Translations under genes and position numbers: made by a program
Origin: Moringa oleifera
Taxonomy: Eukaryota; Streptophyta; Magnoliopsida; Brassicales; Moringaceae
Direction of reading: 5' to 3'
Length of the DNA stretch: 64,000 bases
Assembly: GCA_021397835.1 (NCBI GenBank)
Contig: JAJFZO010000562.1
Coordinates: 1 to 64,000 of the forward strand
Part shown: piece after piece, positions 1-11,560 of the stretch
Layout: every line of letters begins with the position of its first letter
Position numbering within the stretch: the first letter of the stretch is position 1
The notes under the pieces: generated by a model
Database searches by the model: none
Told to the model about the DNA's origin: nothing
The model's input: only the letters and a program-made list of their open reading frames with translations

Positions 1-600
1 GAGTATGCTGATGGACGGTTTGAGTGCTGATTGCACCCAGCACAATACCGAACTCGGCTTTCACACAGTCCATTCGCTTGAAATCTTCCCCTGTTTTCTT
101 GTTTCCTCTTGAAACGTGAAGGTTTTGAAGCCAACCATTCTATGTGGATCTTTATTCCTAATATCTTAGATAGAGCCTCACAAGCTTTATCACAAGAATT
201 CATAACTCAATCCCGGGATGTTGAATTAGACTCAACCAATGCTGGCCTTGCCTTGTACTCGATCCACCGCTGGAAAATTCTCTCCAATAACCGGCCGTGG
301 CGTTGGCCACAAAGCCGATGATTTCAACGAGGGCCTTGCCCTTTAACCGAAACAGCCAGATTAATTACAGGTCATCCCCTACCTCAAAATCCTTTGACGG
401 ACACCAGAGAAGTTAATTGTTCGCCTATTATTGGTCGACTTGACCGCTGTTCCCTCTAGTCCTAAAATCATTACCTCTTTAAACCTCTGATGAGGATTTT
501 AAGAGAGAGAGAGAGAGAGAGGGAAAGAGAGAAAGCAGCAGAGGAGGAAGAAGATGCGGAAGGCTCACAGCAGAGGAGGAAGAAGGTGCCGAAGGCGTGA
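1..600 (-). pseudogene. 5' end of SMN-like duplicated gene, copy 0 (runs off window)
   Basis: Seen: this stretch matches 24.49-25.15 kb nearly base for base, so it is the 5' end of another copy of the minus-strand gene whose body lies left of the window. A CT-rich leader (the GA repeat near 502-522 on the plus strand) precedes an ATG at 471-469. Exon 1 covers 471-383 (MILGLEG..., 30 residues) and ends at a GAG|GTAGGG donor. A second open stretch runs from about 139 to 1 and keeps the same frame as copy 3 (KTGEDFKRMD, then FGIVLGAIS). Inference: exon 2 follows an intron of roughly 240 bases. The ends of that intron are not certain. The product is only known through copy 3, where a YG-box exon follows. 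I cannot tell whether copy 0 is intact outside the window. Confidence 0.5.
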
Positions 601-1879
601 GTCTTGATGCAAAACGGTCAAATTTGAAAACATGCAAAAGGCATGTATAGTTTTTCATTAGAATAAAAATAATAATTTATTTATTAATTTTATCACTATT
701 TTTTAAATAAATTTTGATTTTAAAACAGAAAAATTTTAAAACATTCAATTTAACTGAAAATATAAAAAAGTAAAACTTTAAAATTATTTAAAAATGAAAA
801 ATTTTACAAAAAATTTAAAAATTAATAAAACAAGTGAAAATAATAAGCTATAAATATATTTGAAAATAATTTTGATTTATGTTGATGTCTTAAAAAAATA
901 GAAATGCAATAACTCAAAAATGTAAAGAAATTTTTTTAAAAAACTGAATACGGAAAATTTTCAAACAAGAAATATAATTAAAATAAAAAAATAAAATAAA
1001 ATTCAAAAAGAAAATAAAAAAGATTTTATTGAAAAAGAAAATACCAAAAAATAAAATAAAATATTAAATTTAAAAAGAAAATATAATAAGTAAAATCAGT
1101 AAAAATGAAAAAATTAATTAAAATCAAAATCAAAAATTAAAAAAAGAACATATACAAGAGATTAGAAAACTAAAACATAAAAATGAGAAAAAATAATGTA
1201 AATATTTTATAATTTAAAACAATTCAAGAATCAAAAAATATTTCAGTGAAAAAATAGAAAATATTTTTGACTTACACTAATCTTTTAAAGAAAAATGTCA
1301 ATAAAAAATATATAAATACAACAAATCAAACAATAAAAAATATAAATACAACAAAAATATAAATTTATGAAAAATAAAGAAATAAAAGTACATAAAAATA
1401 AAATAAAATTCAAAAATCAGATAATAAAATTAAAAAATAACAAAAAAAACTAAAAGCCAAATAAATTAATAAAATTGCAACCACTTGATTGTCATTTTGT
1501 ATTAAAGTAGTTAATGATGATAAAAATTCAAAAAAATTAAAAAATACAAAATATTATAAATAGGGTTAAAAAATAAAAGATTAAAAATCAAATAAAATAA
1601 AAACTCTAAGAAAAATAAAGTTACTATAAAAAAAAATAAGTGCTAGAAAACAAAAATACTCAATAAAATAAGAAAATGAATATGAGAATTTTTTTAAAAA
1701 ATCCAAAATAACTAAAAAAAATAAGAAAAAAAAAGAGTAAAAGAAAATCAAACAAATCCAAGATAATAAATATAAAAAGAAAATAGTAAAGAAACCAAAC
1801 TCTTTACAAAGCAAGAAAATAGATTTTGTTGAAAAATAAAATAATAAAAATATAATATAATATAATATAATATAAAAAC
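601..1879. repeat. AT-rich repeat block, A-rich on plus strand
   Basis: The sequence is almost entirely A and T with recurrent AAAATAAA words. It matches the block that starts at 25.15 kb, including a landmark near 1,479 (GCAACCACTTGATTGTC) and a phrase around 870-900 (GATTTATGTTGATGTCTTAA) found again near 25.39 kb. A short TATAA pentamer run sits at about 1,852-1,876. Open frames here are by-products of base composition. It is adjacent to the 5' end of copy 0, exactly as the block at 25.15 kb is adjacent to copy 3, so it was duplicated together with the gene. Confidence 0.8.
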
Positions 1880-3179
1880 TATCTGTTTTGCAGTCTGTAA
1901 TATAAGCCTTACTGAAGTTGAAGATTTACAGTTTGTCCAATAAACTGTTGATTTTGTTGGCTATTCTATGAGTTTCTTAGTTCTATCTCTTGCCTTATCT
2001 TCATCATTAATATCCAAAATGACTATAATTCTATCTCCATTCATCTCATATGCCTCTTCACGTTACTCATTTGAAAATGGTTTGAAAACATAGCTATGTC
2101 AAATACTGAAAAAGTATCATGATATTAGGAAACACTTTAATTGAATTTAAGGATCAATTATTTAATAAGACTAAAAAGTCCAAAGGTAAATTGTCCTATC
2201 ACATTAGACATTTGTAGTCATTCAATGGAACTCCAAAGAATGATAGAAGCAAACTATATCACTATACTAATTTATTCATGGCAAAAATTCATAAGCAGAT
2301 GAAGACAAAAAAGAAAAGTATACAGACCATTCCGTCATAAGTTTTTGTTGGAGATGTCACAGATGCATGTAGTGCCTTGATATTGGGTATACTTTCAATA
2401 ATGAATCTAAAGGGTACTCCCCCACTCTATTACCTAGAGTTGAATTATTGACACAACAATTCCTAATTACAGTCTATAACCTTGCCAAGAAACCTTGCAT
2501 ATTCATCATTGCATAGATGTTGAAAATGACTACACAATATTGTACATAAGAAAGATTATTGTATCAAGATAAGAAAAGTTAAGTTAACATGGCATGAAAC
2601 TAATTACCAAGGAATTAAAATATAAAGTCTTTTGCAACTTGCGAAACACATCTCAAAACTGAAAGCAAAGTACTTAATATTAAAACCAATGCAAGAACAA
2701 TTAGTAAACAATATAAGTTTTCAATTATTGAATATTTTATCATGCCATAGAGACTATTGATCCCATAAGGACCATAGATGAAGCTAAAGATGACATTCAA
2801 GAACTAGATAGTGCATCTAAGGTTGTGGCTTCAACCTTATTCTCATGTATTATTTCACATTGCCACAACTTTGTACCAAAATAAGATGGTGTGATAGCCA
2901 CTAAGACACCAAGTATGGACCAATGTAATAAAAAATTTTGGTTTTGTTTCTTATGTAATAAGACCTGATCTATGATGCAATACCAGCTAATAACATTTTA
3001 TTTTTAGCAGTAAATAGTAATTAGATGTTTGATTTAACATATGTGATCTAGGTGGCAACTAATACAACCAGAGAAAACTTTCACACAGTTCCATTACTTT
3101 AATGGTGATGCAATATTGGCTTGTTACACAAAATATGTTGCAGTTGCTCAAGAAATTAGAAGGTCAAATTCGCGCAGAG

Positions 3180-3390
3180 ATTAATGCTACTACTACAACT
3201 ATTGCAAGATTACTACTATTACTAGATTAAGGCTACTGTTACAGTTAGATTAGTGCTTCTACTAGTACTAAATTACTACTACCACTGCAAAATTACTACT
3301 ATTGCTACAGCTAGATTGCTGCTACTGCTGCTGCTATTACTACTACAACTAGATACTGCTACTCTTAGATTAGTATTACTGCTAAACAAC
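3180..3390. repeat. Degenerate CTA/CTG trinucleotide repeat (copy 1)
   Basis: Imperfect run of CTACTACTG, ATTACTA and GCTAGATTA words. It lies at the equivalent place in copies 2 (about 9,560-9,745) and 3 (about 21,985-22,190), inside what would be an intron. The leucine-rich frame across it is a translation of the repeat and not a gene. Confidence 0.8.
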
Positions 3391-5061
3391 ACAAGAACAT
3401 GTGATTATGGTACACAAAAAATATTACTAATGAAGGAGATATTTTTCTATGATATAAGTATGTAAAAAAGAGGGAAAAATCTTCCTTTATAATTTTTCAA
3501 GTGCTAAAATTTGCAGAAGAAAAGATATTAAGTAAAAAATCAACACTAAACAAAAAGGTCTGATTGTTTACACTTAACAATTCTTTATATCATTATCTTT
3601 TACTATCATACCATATATAATTTGCATGTGATTATTAGCACTATATTAATAACTTCTAATTATATTATTTTGTTGATTCTTATGTGTGAGTTCTCTTCTT
3701 CACACTTTTGATGCATATCTTTCACTGTTTTCAAGGTTACCATAAAGGTTCAAAGGTATATGATGCAAACTTGTAACAATAGAATATAAAAGGTTTGCAA
3801 ACATAACGAAGCTCACAAAAGACAAATACTTGCTAGAATGCAAAGAAATCTTTCTCGCAAGCATCTCTCTAAGCTGATATGTAATCAACTTCTCTCTAAT
3901 TTGCTTCAGAGAAGTAATCATAATTTCTTTTATTAGGATCTCTAGTTAACATTAGCAGTCTTGACACCACCCTTCTCTTAATGGTTTATGTGTATACTAT
4001 TAATTTCATTTTTAAGATGAGATAGTATATTATTAATTTTATAACCATCGATAAAATCATGATTAAAGATTAGAAAACTTATAATGAAAAAACTAACTTT
4101 TGAATCTTGGTAATAAATTTCTCAAAGACAAACTATTATAAACAGGCCTTTGAGTCAAGGACGAGCAAAGTCCAACCTTTGTTTCCATAATGATCCTTGT
4201 CATCTTTTGCCCTCTAACCAACTACACAAAGAAGAAGTTGGTGAATGATATATCTGAAAATAGCAGTGCAAGAGACTAAAAAACCATTAGAACTCAACTG
4301 AACATTCAACAAAGATCTAATATACTCCAAATAATAATTTTTCTTTGTCTCACGAAAATCTTGAGTACCAACTTGACGTAAATTTGCTTTTGAAGGATCT
4401 CTTTCACATACCTATGACGAAGACATAAAAAAGGCTCTGCATTAGCATCTCAACATCCAAAATACTAAATATTCAAACAAGTATCAAAATAAAGTGTACT
4501 TAATCTTATTATTCAAAAGTTGCTTCTCACTTTTCAATATAATCAAGTTTAACTTGCAGTAGATAACCATGTCAACAAGGCTTCGTGATTATCTCATAGG
4601 AAGAATGACCATCATAGTTTTGGCAACAAAAAAAAAAATGATTTAACTAAGACCTATAGCTTCTTAAGAATGATTTAACTATCAAGCATGACCTAAGTCA
4701 CAAAAGCCTCTTATGTATTGTGGGCTTCCTGGCTCAAGTCATAAGAGTTATAGTAGTAGAGATTTTAAAGGCAAAAGATTCATGACAGAACCTTCTCAAT
4801 TAATAGTTTTAGATTCATCTTTTGAGAAGTCTAGCTGCATATTACAAATAGGTTATGACAAACCATTTTGTCTCAAGATCCAATTTATGGAGAATGTCTA
4901 TTTCTTTGCTACAGACTACTTTGCAAGATACCTCTCATTTGCTTGTGTCAGCCAGAGGTCTGAATATCAAGTTGTGTTCATTATGCTTGAGTATTAGCAA
5001 AAAAAAAAAAAAAAACTTACAAATAATCCAATATCTAGAAAGAAGGGAATGAAGAAATTAC

Positions 5062-5174
5062 TTGGTTGTGTAAAAGCCTGTAGAATACCAAGCATTTAAA
5101 ACAGTAGCTAGATCTATTTTAGAGCTAGTGCTTGGATCCATTTCCTCCTTTTGTTTCTTCCCTCTCAACATTTT
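5062..5174 (-). pseudogene. SMN-type YG-box exon, copy 1
   Basis: A 113-bp exon with acceptor CATAG at its 5' side and donor CCAA|GTAAT at its 3' side. It encodes LATVLNAWYSTGFYTTK. This resembles the C-terminal YG box of survival motor neuron proteins (aromatic W-Y, G-F/Y pattern), which mediates self-association in the SMN snRNP-assembly complex. The same-length exon occurs in copy 3 at 23,937-24,049. Copy 1 keeps a good donor but has a one-base insertion upstream of MDPSTSS, so the frame from the preceding exon is lost. Family assignment rests on motif recall and is moderate. Confidence 0.55.
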
Positions 5175-5545
5175 CTATGTTCCAAGGAACCATAATAGGT
5201 AAGACAAAATAACACTATAGTAAAGGCATCCTTTATGTAGTCCAAAAGCATATCAAGACATATGAAAACCTAATGAATTAGAGGTATTCAAAGCTGGTGC
5301 ATCATAAAATATACTACACTACTTCAAAGAGAAATGCTTACCTTCATTGACATTCATATTAGTAGGAGTTTCCATCTTCATGAAAGATATAGCTTTTTTT
5401 ACTACTCTCATGGTTGTTTTGACAATGCCACCTTCTAGAGAAAGTGGCTTTGCAGCACCATTAATAGCACTACAAGTGTTACCACCACATGTCACACTTG
5501 AAGAACAAGTAAGATACAATGCCCAAATGGCGACCAACCAATGAC

Positions 5546-6196
5546 CTACATATGGGTAACATGAATATTAAACATTAGGATAAGAGGCCTGGCTTGATGC
5601 AACTGGATACTCTTGAGAAGCAAAATTCATGACCCCTCGTGTAGCAGCAAAAGAACTTTCACCAGGAAAATGGTAATTCTAGCAACCAGATTGATAAAGA
5701 TGCTAAACAATCTTTTACCTCTTCTCCTCGACCTCAGAAGACTCAACAAGAAATTGATTATAGCCCCCTGAACCTTGTGTATGTGGATAGGCTCTTGGTG
5801 CATCTTCCACATCATTTATGGGTACACCATTCAAAGAATCTAGTAGGATTATGGTGCAGATATATTAGTTTTAGCATATGCGATGAGATTACCATTCTCT
5901 ATTAGATGAACCTATATGTCATATTCATGAAGGCACATAACATTAGTGAAGAGCTTGCGGATTTCTTTATCATGAGATCTTTTTGTTACCATGCATCCCT
6001 TAGTAAGGAGAGACTAAGAAAAAAAAAACATTCAAGTAACAAGCAAAACTTGCAACCACTTATAATTATAATCTAAAGGAATTCAGCTTAACTTTTTTCA
6101 ACTCATTGACTTATCTAGAATAAAACTTCTTTTTCTTTTATTTTCTTTTGTTTTGCTAAAAATGTAAAAGAATGTAGTAGTAGAGAAGGACCAATT
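5546..6196. other. No recognisable gene
   Basis: This is the spacer between the 5' break of copy 1 and the 3' end of copy 2. It holds A- and T-rich runs and a few stop-free stretches without splice support or family resemblance. Confidence 0.6.
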
Positions 6197-6214
6197 TCAA
6201 GGGCTCATCAACTC

Positions 6215-6597
6215 ACCTAGGCATACAAGATGGCACTGGACTTTGTTGATATGTAAATTGCATCATCATCAAACTTGTCAGAGCATTACCTGCTCCAACA
6301 GTGAGCACTTGAAGTGTTAAATATTGTGGAAGAACATTGACAAAGATTCCCAACAATAGACCAAGAGTGAGTGCTTCTAAAACTCCAAGCATACTCACAG
6401 CCATTACGAAATTGTTGTAGATATTTGATGGCTAAAATGAACAACCATGCCATAGATGTCATAATCACAAAAACTGATTTTGGATAAGGAAATATTTTTG
6501 ATATACAGTAACAAAAAATTGTTTCTATGTACATCGGGCACATGCAATAGAAGTAAGTTTGTGAGATTACTATTGTTAAACCTGCCATAAACTCCAT
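6215..6597 (-). other. Unidentified hydrophobic exon-like stretch
   Basis: Minus strand, directly after an acceptor-like CTTGTTATAG. One frame opens with MEFMAGLTIVISQTYFYC and runs on to KYLQQFRNG. An overlapping frame reads LEALTLGLLLGIFVNVLP and ends near a PSCMP|GTGAG donor. The two frames look like parts of one membrane protein separated by a frameshift or an unrecognised intron. The 92-bp exon at 6,766-6,675 lies just upstream. I do not recognise the protein. Confidence 0.35.
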
Positions 6598-6674
6598 CTA
6601 TAACAAGGAAAATGAGAAATATGAGCTAAAAAAGGCCTAAAAAATAGCAACATCGAGCCTGTAAAAGAACTTAC

Positions 6675-6766
6675 CGAGCCATTTCCTGCTCTGCCATAAT
6701 AAATTGTGTTCTTTCCCATTGAAAGGAATTTGGGTTTGGCATTCATATACACGTCCTGAGGTCCAC
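6675..6766 (-). other. Exon with conserved-looking peptide, function unknown
   Basis: A 92-bp block with acceptor CACGTAG and a strong donor (TCG|GTAAGT). One frame reads GPQDVYMNAKPKFL, then GKNTIYYGRAGNGS, without stops and with a composition typical of real protein. It lies between the 89-bp exon at 7,391-7,479 and the hydrophobic stretch at 6,215-6,597. It is absent from copy 3, whose similarity ends near 19.38 kb. I could not identify the family. Confidence 0.4.
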
Positions 6767-6935
6767 CTACGTGAACCTAAATGATATGCCATTTCAAGTT
6801 CAGAAGTGTGCATAACAAAAACAAAGGGCTAATGTACCAGCAACCTAAAGTTCCTTAGGTATTAGAGTATGCTCAATATAAAGTAACTCACAGTGTTTTT
6901 AATTTATTGAAGTAGAACAACTGAAAAGTGATGTT

Positions 6936-6940
<5 letters not shown>

Positions 6941-6983
<43 letters not shown>

Positions 6984-6988
6984 TATAT
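6941..6988. repeat. (TA)n microsatellite
   Basis: Near-perfect alternation of T and A over about 48 bases within the 3' part of copy 2. The equivalent place in copy 3 (about 19,545) carries an A run instead, so the repeat arose or expanded after duplication. Confidence 0.9.
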
Positions 6989-7390
6989 GCACAAAGAATG
7001 TACATTGAATGCAACAAAACCACTACTATTTTGTCAGATAGATTACTACTTGAGAAATATGAGATGAAATAGTTGAGTTTCATGTTTGGTACTAGAGACC
7101 TTGAGCTTAATTTACTTACAACTTAAGCAAGCTTGGATGGGGCAATTTGCTTTTTCTTTGATGTTATAGCATTAATTCCTATACATAGGAATATTACAGC
7201 TAAGACAAAGCAAAATTGAATATATAACTCTCATTCACTTCTAAAATACATGAAAGAAAACAAGTATCCACATTATCAAGAAGAAATCCTAGATAGGGAA
7301 GCCAGTACATAACTTTCTCATTTCCAAAGGACCATAAAAATATTGAACAAATAGTTTTATTCATTGAAGTGGTCAGAGGTGAATTCATAC

Positions 7391-7479
7391 TATGAAAGTA
7401 AGTGTAGCAGCTTCTGCAGCAAGAACACCTCTAGACATAGACACAGGTGCATCCAACATAATAGGCTTTTCCCTATGAC
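7391..7479 (-). pseudogene. 89-bp exon of duplicated gene, copy 2
   Basis: Acceptor TATGTAG and donor ATA|GTATGA flank a stop-free block reading HREKPIMLDAPVS, then GVLAAEAATLTF. Copy 3 has the same 89-bp exon at 19,847-19,935 with several amino-acid differences (EKPIMLDAVVS), which supports real coding ancestry. Family unknown. Confidence 0.5.
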
Positions 7480-9559
7480 CTACATAAAAGATAATTAAAT
7501 ATTTGAAGCCCTTAATGCCTCCAACCATTAGGATGCAAACAAGCTTCCTTGAACAAATTTAAGGACAGAAGCTAGGGAGACTAGTGTTAGTAACATATTA
7601 CCATCCTCAATAACAATTAAAGCTTTAGTCAACAAGGTAAACAGGCCTTAACTAAAAAAAGAAAAACATGAAGATAATATCATGTTCAGAGAGAAGACAT
7701 CCATATAACGCAATAAATTTCTCAAATGCGAGCAAACAATACCCCTTTTGTAAGGTGACCAAAATTGAGGAATATCGTCTTCTACTTAACATTGATAAAG
7801 AAAAAGAAAACAAAATGTTAGCCACCAATTATGAACAAGTAAATATTTAAGAAATATATCATTCAATCAATTTATGTGTATGCATGAGTGCATGTATGTA
7901 TAAAATTAATATCAATCCAAAGTCTTGCAAATTTCTCTTTCTCCTATGACCTAGTTTCCACTTTGTTTTGTCCATAAATTAGAACAATAGGACTTAATAA
8001 TTAGTCAAACATCTCTTCAACCTTAGGTACAAACTTGTTTGGCTTTAAGTTGGGAATAAGCCTGGATAACCATAACGAGGAATCTGAAAAATAAACAATA
8101 GAGGTTGCATGGAATGTAAGGCTTGCAAACACGATGAACATTAAGTCTGCAACGAATCCTATTTTCAAATCGTTTACTGCCAAAAGGCACTTGAGCAAAA
8201 GTGAGAAATAAAGCAAATAAATGGATGATTTTGCAACCTGTACCATAAGCCTTATTAGAGTTGGAAATGTACAGTTTATCCATTAGGCTGCTGATTTTAG
8301 AGGTTGTTCCATGAGTTTCTCATCTTTCTCTCCTGCCTTATCGTTATTACTAATATCCAAAATGACTACAGCTATATCTCTGTTTACCTCATACGCCTCC
8401 TCTAGTTGCCCATTTGACAATGGTATGAAAATATAGGTATGTCAAAGACTGAAAAAATATCAAGATAGATGCACTTTAACTAAATTTAGGGATCAATTAC
8501 CTCATAAGACTAGACATATTAGAGGTAAGTTCTCTATTAAGCTAGATGTTTGCAGTCATTCAAAGGAATTTTTAAGAATGGTATATGTAAATTATTTCAT
8601 TATGTTGATCTATTAATGAAAAAAATTCACAAACAGAAAACAACAAAAAAGAAAAGTATACAGGGCATTCCATCATAATTCTTTATTGGAGATGTCACAA
8701 GTGCATGTAATGCCTTGATTTTGGGTATACTTTTAATAATTGACTAAAGGGTACTCCACTCTTCTATTACCCAGAGTTGTATTATTGACACAACAACTCT
8801 TGATTCCAGTAGAATTTCTTAATTGTTTAAAGAAATCTATAACCTTGCCAAGAAACATTGCATATTCATCATTGCATAGTAGTTGGAAATGAACTGTAGG
8901 CAAGAAAGATTGTTTGTGTCAAGATGAGAAAAGTCAAGTTGACATGGCATGAAACTAATGACCAAGGAATCAAAGCATAATGTCTATTGCAACTTGCAAA
9001 ACACATCTAAAAACTGGAACCAAAGTATTTGATGTGGAAACCAATGCAAAAACAATTAGTAAACAGTATAAGTTCTCAACAAATGAATATTTTATCATGC
9101 TATATGAGACTATTGATCCCACAAAGACCATACATGAAGCTAAAGATGACATTTAAGAACTTGGATGACACATATAAAGTAGTGGCTTCAACCTTATTAT
9201 TGTGTAGTATTTCACACTACTACAATTTAATTCAAAAATAAGATGCTGCAGTAGCCACTAAGACATTAAGGATGGACCAATGTAATATAAAATTTTTGTT
9301 TTGTTTCCCATATGATAAGAATGGAAAAAGGGATATTCTTTAGATTATTCTAGATGTATGATGCAATACTAGTTATCAATATATATATATTAGCTTTAAA
9401 TAGTATTTGGATGCCTAATGTAACATATGTGATCTAGGGGGTAACTAATACAAGCAGAATAAACTTTCACACAGCTCTATTACTTTGATGGGGATGCAAT
9501 AATGGCTTGTTGCACAAAATGTGTTACAGCTGTTCGAGAAATTAGAAGGTCAATTTCCA

Positions 9560-9745
9560 GTAGAGGATTATTGCCACTGCTACTACTATTATAAGATTAG
9601 TGTTACTACCACCACTATTGCTAGATTAGTGCTATTGCTATTGCTACTACTAGATTGCTGTTATTGCTGTTGCTAGATTGCTGCTACTACTATTGCTACT
9701 TCGACTGCTAGATTATTACTATTCCTAGATTACTGCTACAGCTAA
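9560..9745. repeat. Degenerate CTA/CTG trinucleotide repeat (copy 2)
   Basis: Same intronic position as the repeats in copies 1 and 3, with a different arrangement of CTACTAC, ATTGCTA and TAGATTG words. Confidence 0.8.
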
Positions 9746-10260
9746 ACAATACTAAGAACATTTGATTATGGTGCATACCAAATATTACCAATAAAGGTAG
9801 TCTTTTTTAATGATATAAGTATGTATAAAGGAAGGAAGAATCCTCCCTTATAATCTTTCAAGCCCTTAAATCGGCAACAAAAAAGATATTAAGTAAAAAA
9901 TCAACAAAAAAAAAAAATAGGTCTGATTGTTTACACTCAATGATTCTTTATATCATCATCTTTTGCCATCATACGGTATATAATCTGCATGTGATTATTA
10001 GTACTATGGTAATAACTTCTAATTATAGTATTTTGTTGATTCTTATTATGATTTCTCTTATCTGCACTTTTGATGCATATCTTTCACTTCTTTCAAGGTT
10101 ACTACAAAATGCCTGAGGTTGATTATGATGCAGAACTTGTAATGGTAGAATAAAAAAGGTTTGCAAACATAATGATAAACAAAAGACAAATACTTGCTAG
10201 AATAGAAAAAAATCTTTTCTGGAAGCATGATCTCTCTACAGGCTGATGTGATTAGTTAAT

Positions 10261-11560
10261 CAGGTTTTTGACTGTTTGTTTCAGCAAAGAGAAAATAAGT
10301 CCTCATTTACATTTTAGCCTTAAGGCATCAAATTTACAAGGAGAAAAGGTAAGGAGAGGCCAAGCCGTCCATGTATGTGTTTATTAAGTGGGCTCTAACC
10401 CATTCTTTTTTCTTTCTATGCCTAACATTTAAAATGTTTTATTTTGTAATCCAAAATGATATGAGATTTAAGTATATGTGGCTAAATTGTCAAATATGCA
10501 AGAGTAATGGTAGATGAAATAAGGAATTCAGTTTGATTCAAACAAGTAGTTTATTGAGTACATCAAAATCTATTACTTTATGCTCATTACGAAACTTAAG
10601 ATTGGTTATTCTTGATGCACAAAACCAATTTTACTACTTAATTTTTTTATTTTTATTTTTTTGTATTAGTCACTTAAAAGACGATAAAACTTGATTATAA
10701 TTTTGTAATAATTTTTTTAATTTTTTAAAATTTAATTAAAATACGAGAGTTACTAAATGGAATTCAAAATTAACGAATTGGATATGTCATTGAAGGAACT
10801 ATAAAGCTTAATTATAATCATTTAGATTTACTTTGAACTAAGTTTATTGCTATCAAAAAGTCAAACTGACAATCAAATTATTTTTATATAAGCTGAGGCT
10901 ATCAGGATTTATATAGCTTAGATTTTAGGTAGCGTGTTGTGATCTTATGTAACTTAGATCAAACTTTTGTTTTCATGAGTTCAAAGCTGAGAACCCTTTT
11001 GTTTTGTATACAATTAGTATACATATTCTAGATGACCACAATTAAGATGCTTATATATCCTTCTATTATATATATATATATGTATATTACTAACCATTAC
11101 TTGTCTAAAGGCCATTTATAGCCTAGAATATATGTTCTTGTCTATTTTCTAATGCATGTGTTATATTAAAACTCAAAGGCAAAGCAATTGAGAAAGAAAA
11201 TATAAAAACCAATATGATATGCATAGTAATAGGTTAATCAGGTCCACGAAGATTCATTGGCTACACATGTTGCATCAAATCCATGCATTAACTATATATG
11301 GAGTCAGATGTTCATGAATATTGATGAAAAAATGATTGTCCAGCATCTTTTAATCTTATAAGCTCTTTAGTAATACATTCAGTAAGGCCATTTTAACCCA
11401 AACTAAATGCTTATACAGTTCTTTCACTTTTTCCTCTAATCCCTTAAATCCCTTTTCTAAATCTTCACATCTTCTCTTTAGCTCCCTTGCAAGCAAGCTA
11501 AGTTAATCATCACTTAGCTTTTCACTTTAAACTACATTATCATTGAAGGAAGCCTATGCT
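10261..11560. other. Non-coding spacer
   Basis: AT-rich unique-looking sequence with a short TA run near 11,068-11,090. I see no supported exon, RNA gene or transposon end. Confidence 0.55.

Larger units (their letters stand above)
1880..5545 (-). pseudogene. SMN-like duplicated gene, copy 1 (decayed)
   Basis: Seen: collinear with 20.69-24.4 kb of copy 3. Reading the minus strand from right to left it holds an exon ending at 5,342 with a GTAAGC donor (frame KPLSLEGGIVK, then MKMETPTNMN), a YG-box exon at 5,174-5,062 (NAWYSTGFYT), and a following exon starting at 4,931 (YLAK, then stop). An exon-like block near 2,500 (CNDEYARFLGK) ends at AAG|GTTATAG. Breaks: a one-base insertion upstream of MDPSTSS in the YG-box exon, and TAG where copy 3 reads CAG in the next exon. 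Inference: non-functional paralogue. The left edge at 1,880 is where the AT-rich block starts, so the 3' exons seen in copies 2 and 3 are missing here. Confidence 0.6.
6197..10260 (-). pseudogene. SMN-like duplicated gene, copy 2, 3' portion
   Basis: Seen: collinear with 19.4-22.35 kb of copy 3 and with 1.88-3.95 kb of copy 1. In gene order on the minus strand: a block near 8,880 (CNDEYAMFLGK before AAG|GTTATAG), a hydrophobic block at about 8,200-8,060 (IGFVADLMFIVF, then FHATSIVYFSDSSLW), an 89-bp exon at 7,479-7,391 (EKPIMLDAPVS), a 92-bp exon at 6,766-6,675 (MNAKPKFLSMGKNTIYYG) and a hydrophobic stretch at 6,597-6,215. The last two lie beyond the 3' break of copy 3, so copy 2 shows the most 3' sequence. 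The 5' half, including the YG-box exon, is absent beyond 10,260. I could not assign the hydrophobic blocks to a family; they may come from a second gene. Confidence 0.5.

Noticed and set aside
3253..3465. 70-codon leucine-rich frame
   Set aside because: It is a translation of the CTA/CTG trinucleotide repeat.
6215..6766. Idea that these exons belong to a chloroplast GDT1-like cation transporter or a RUS-family protein
   Set aside because: The diagnostic E-x-G-D-K-T/S motif of GDT1 is absent and the order of blocks does not fit RUS proteins.
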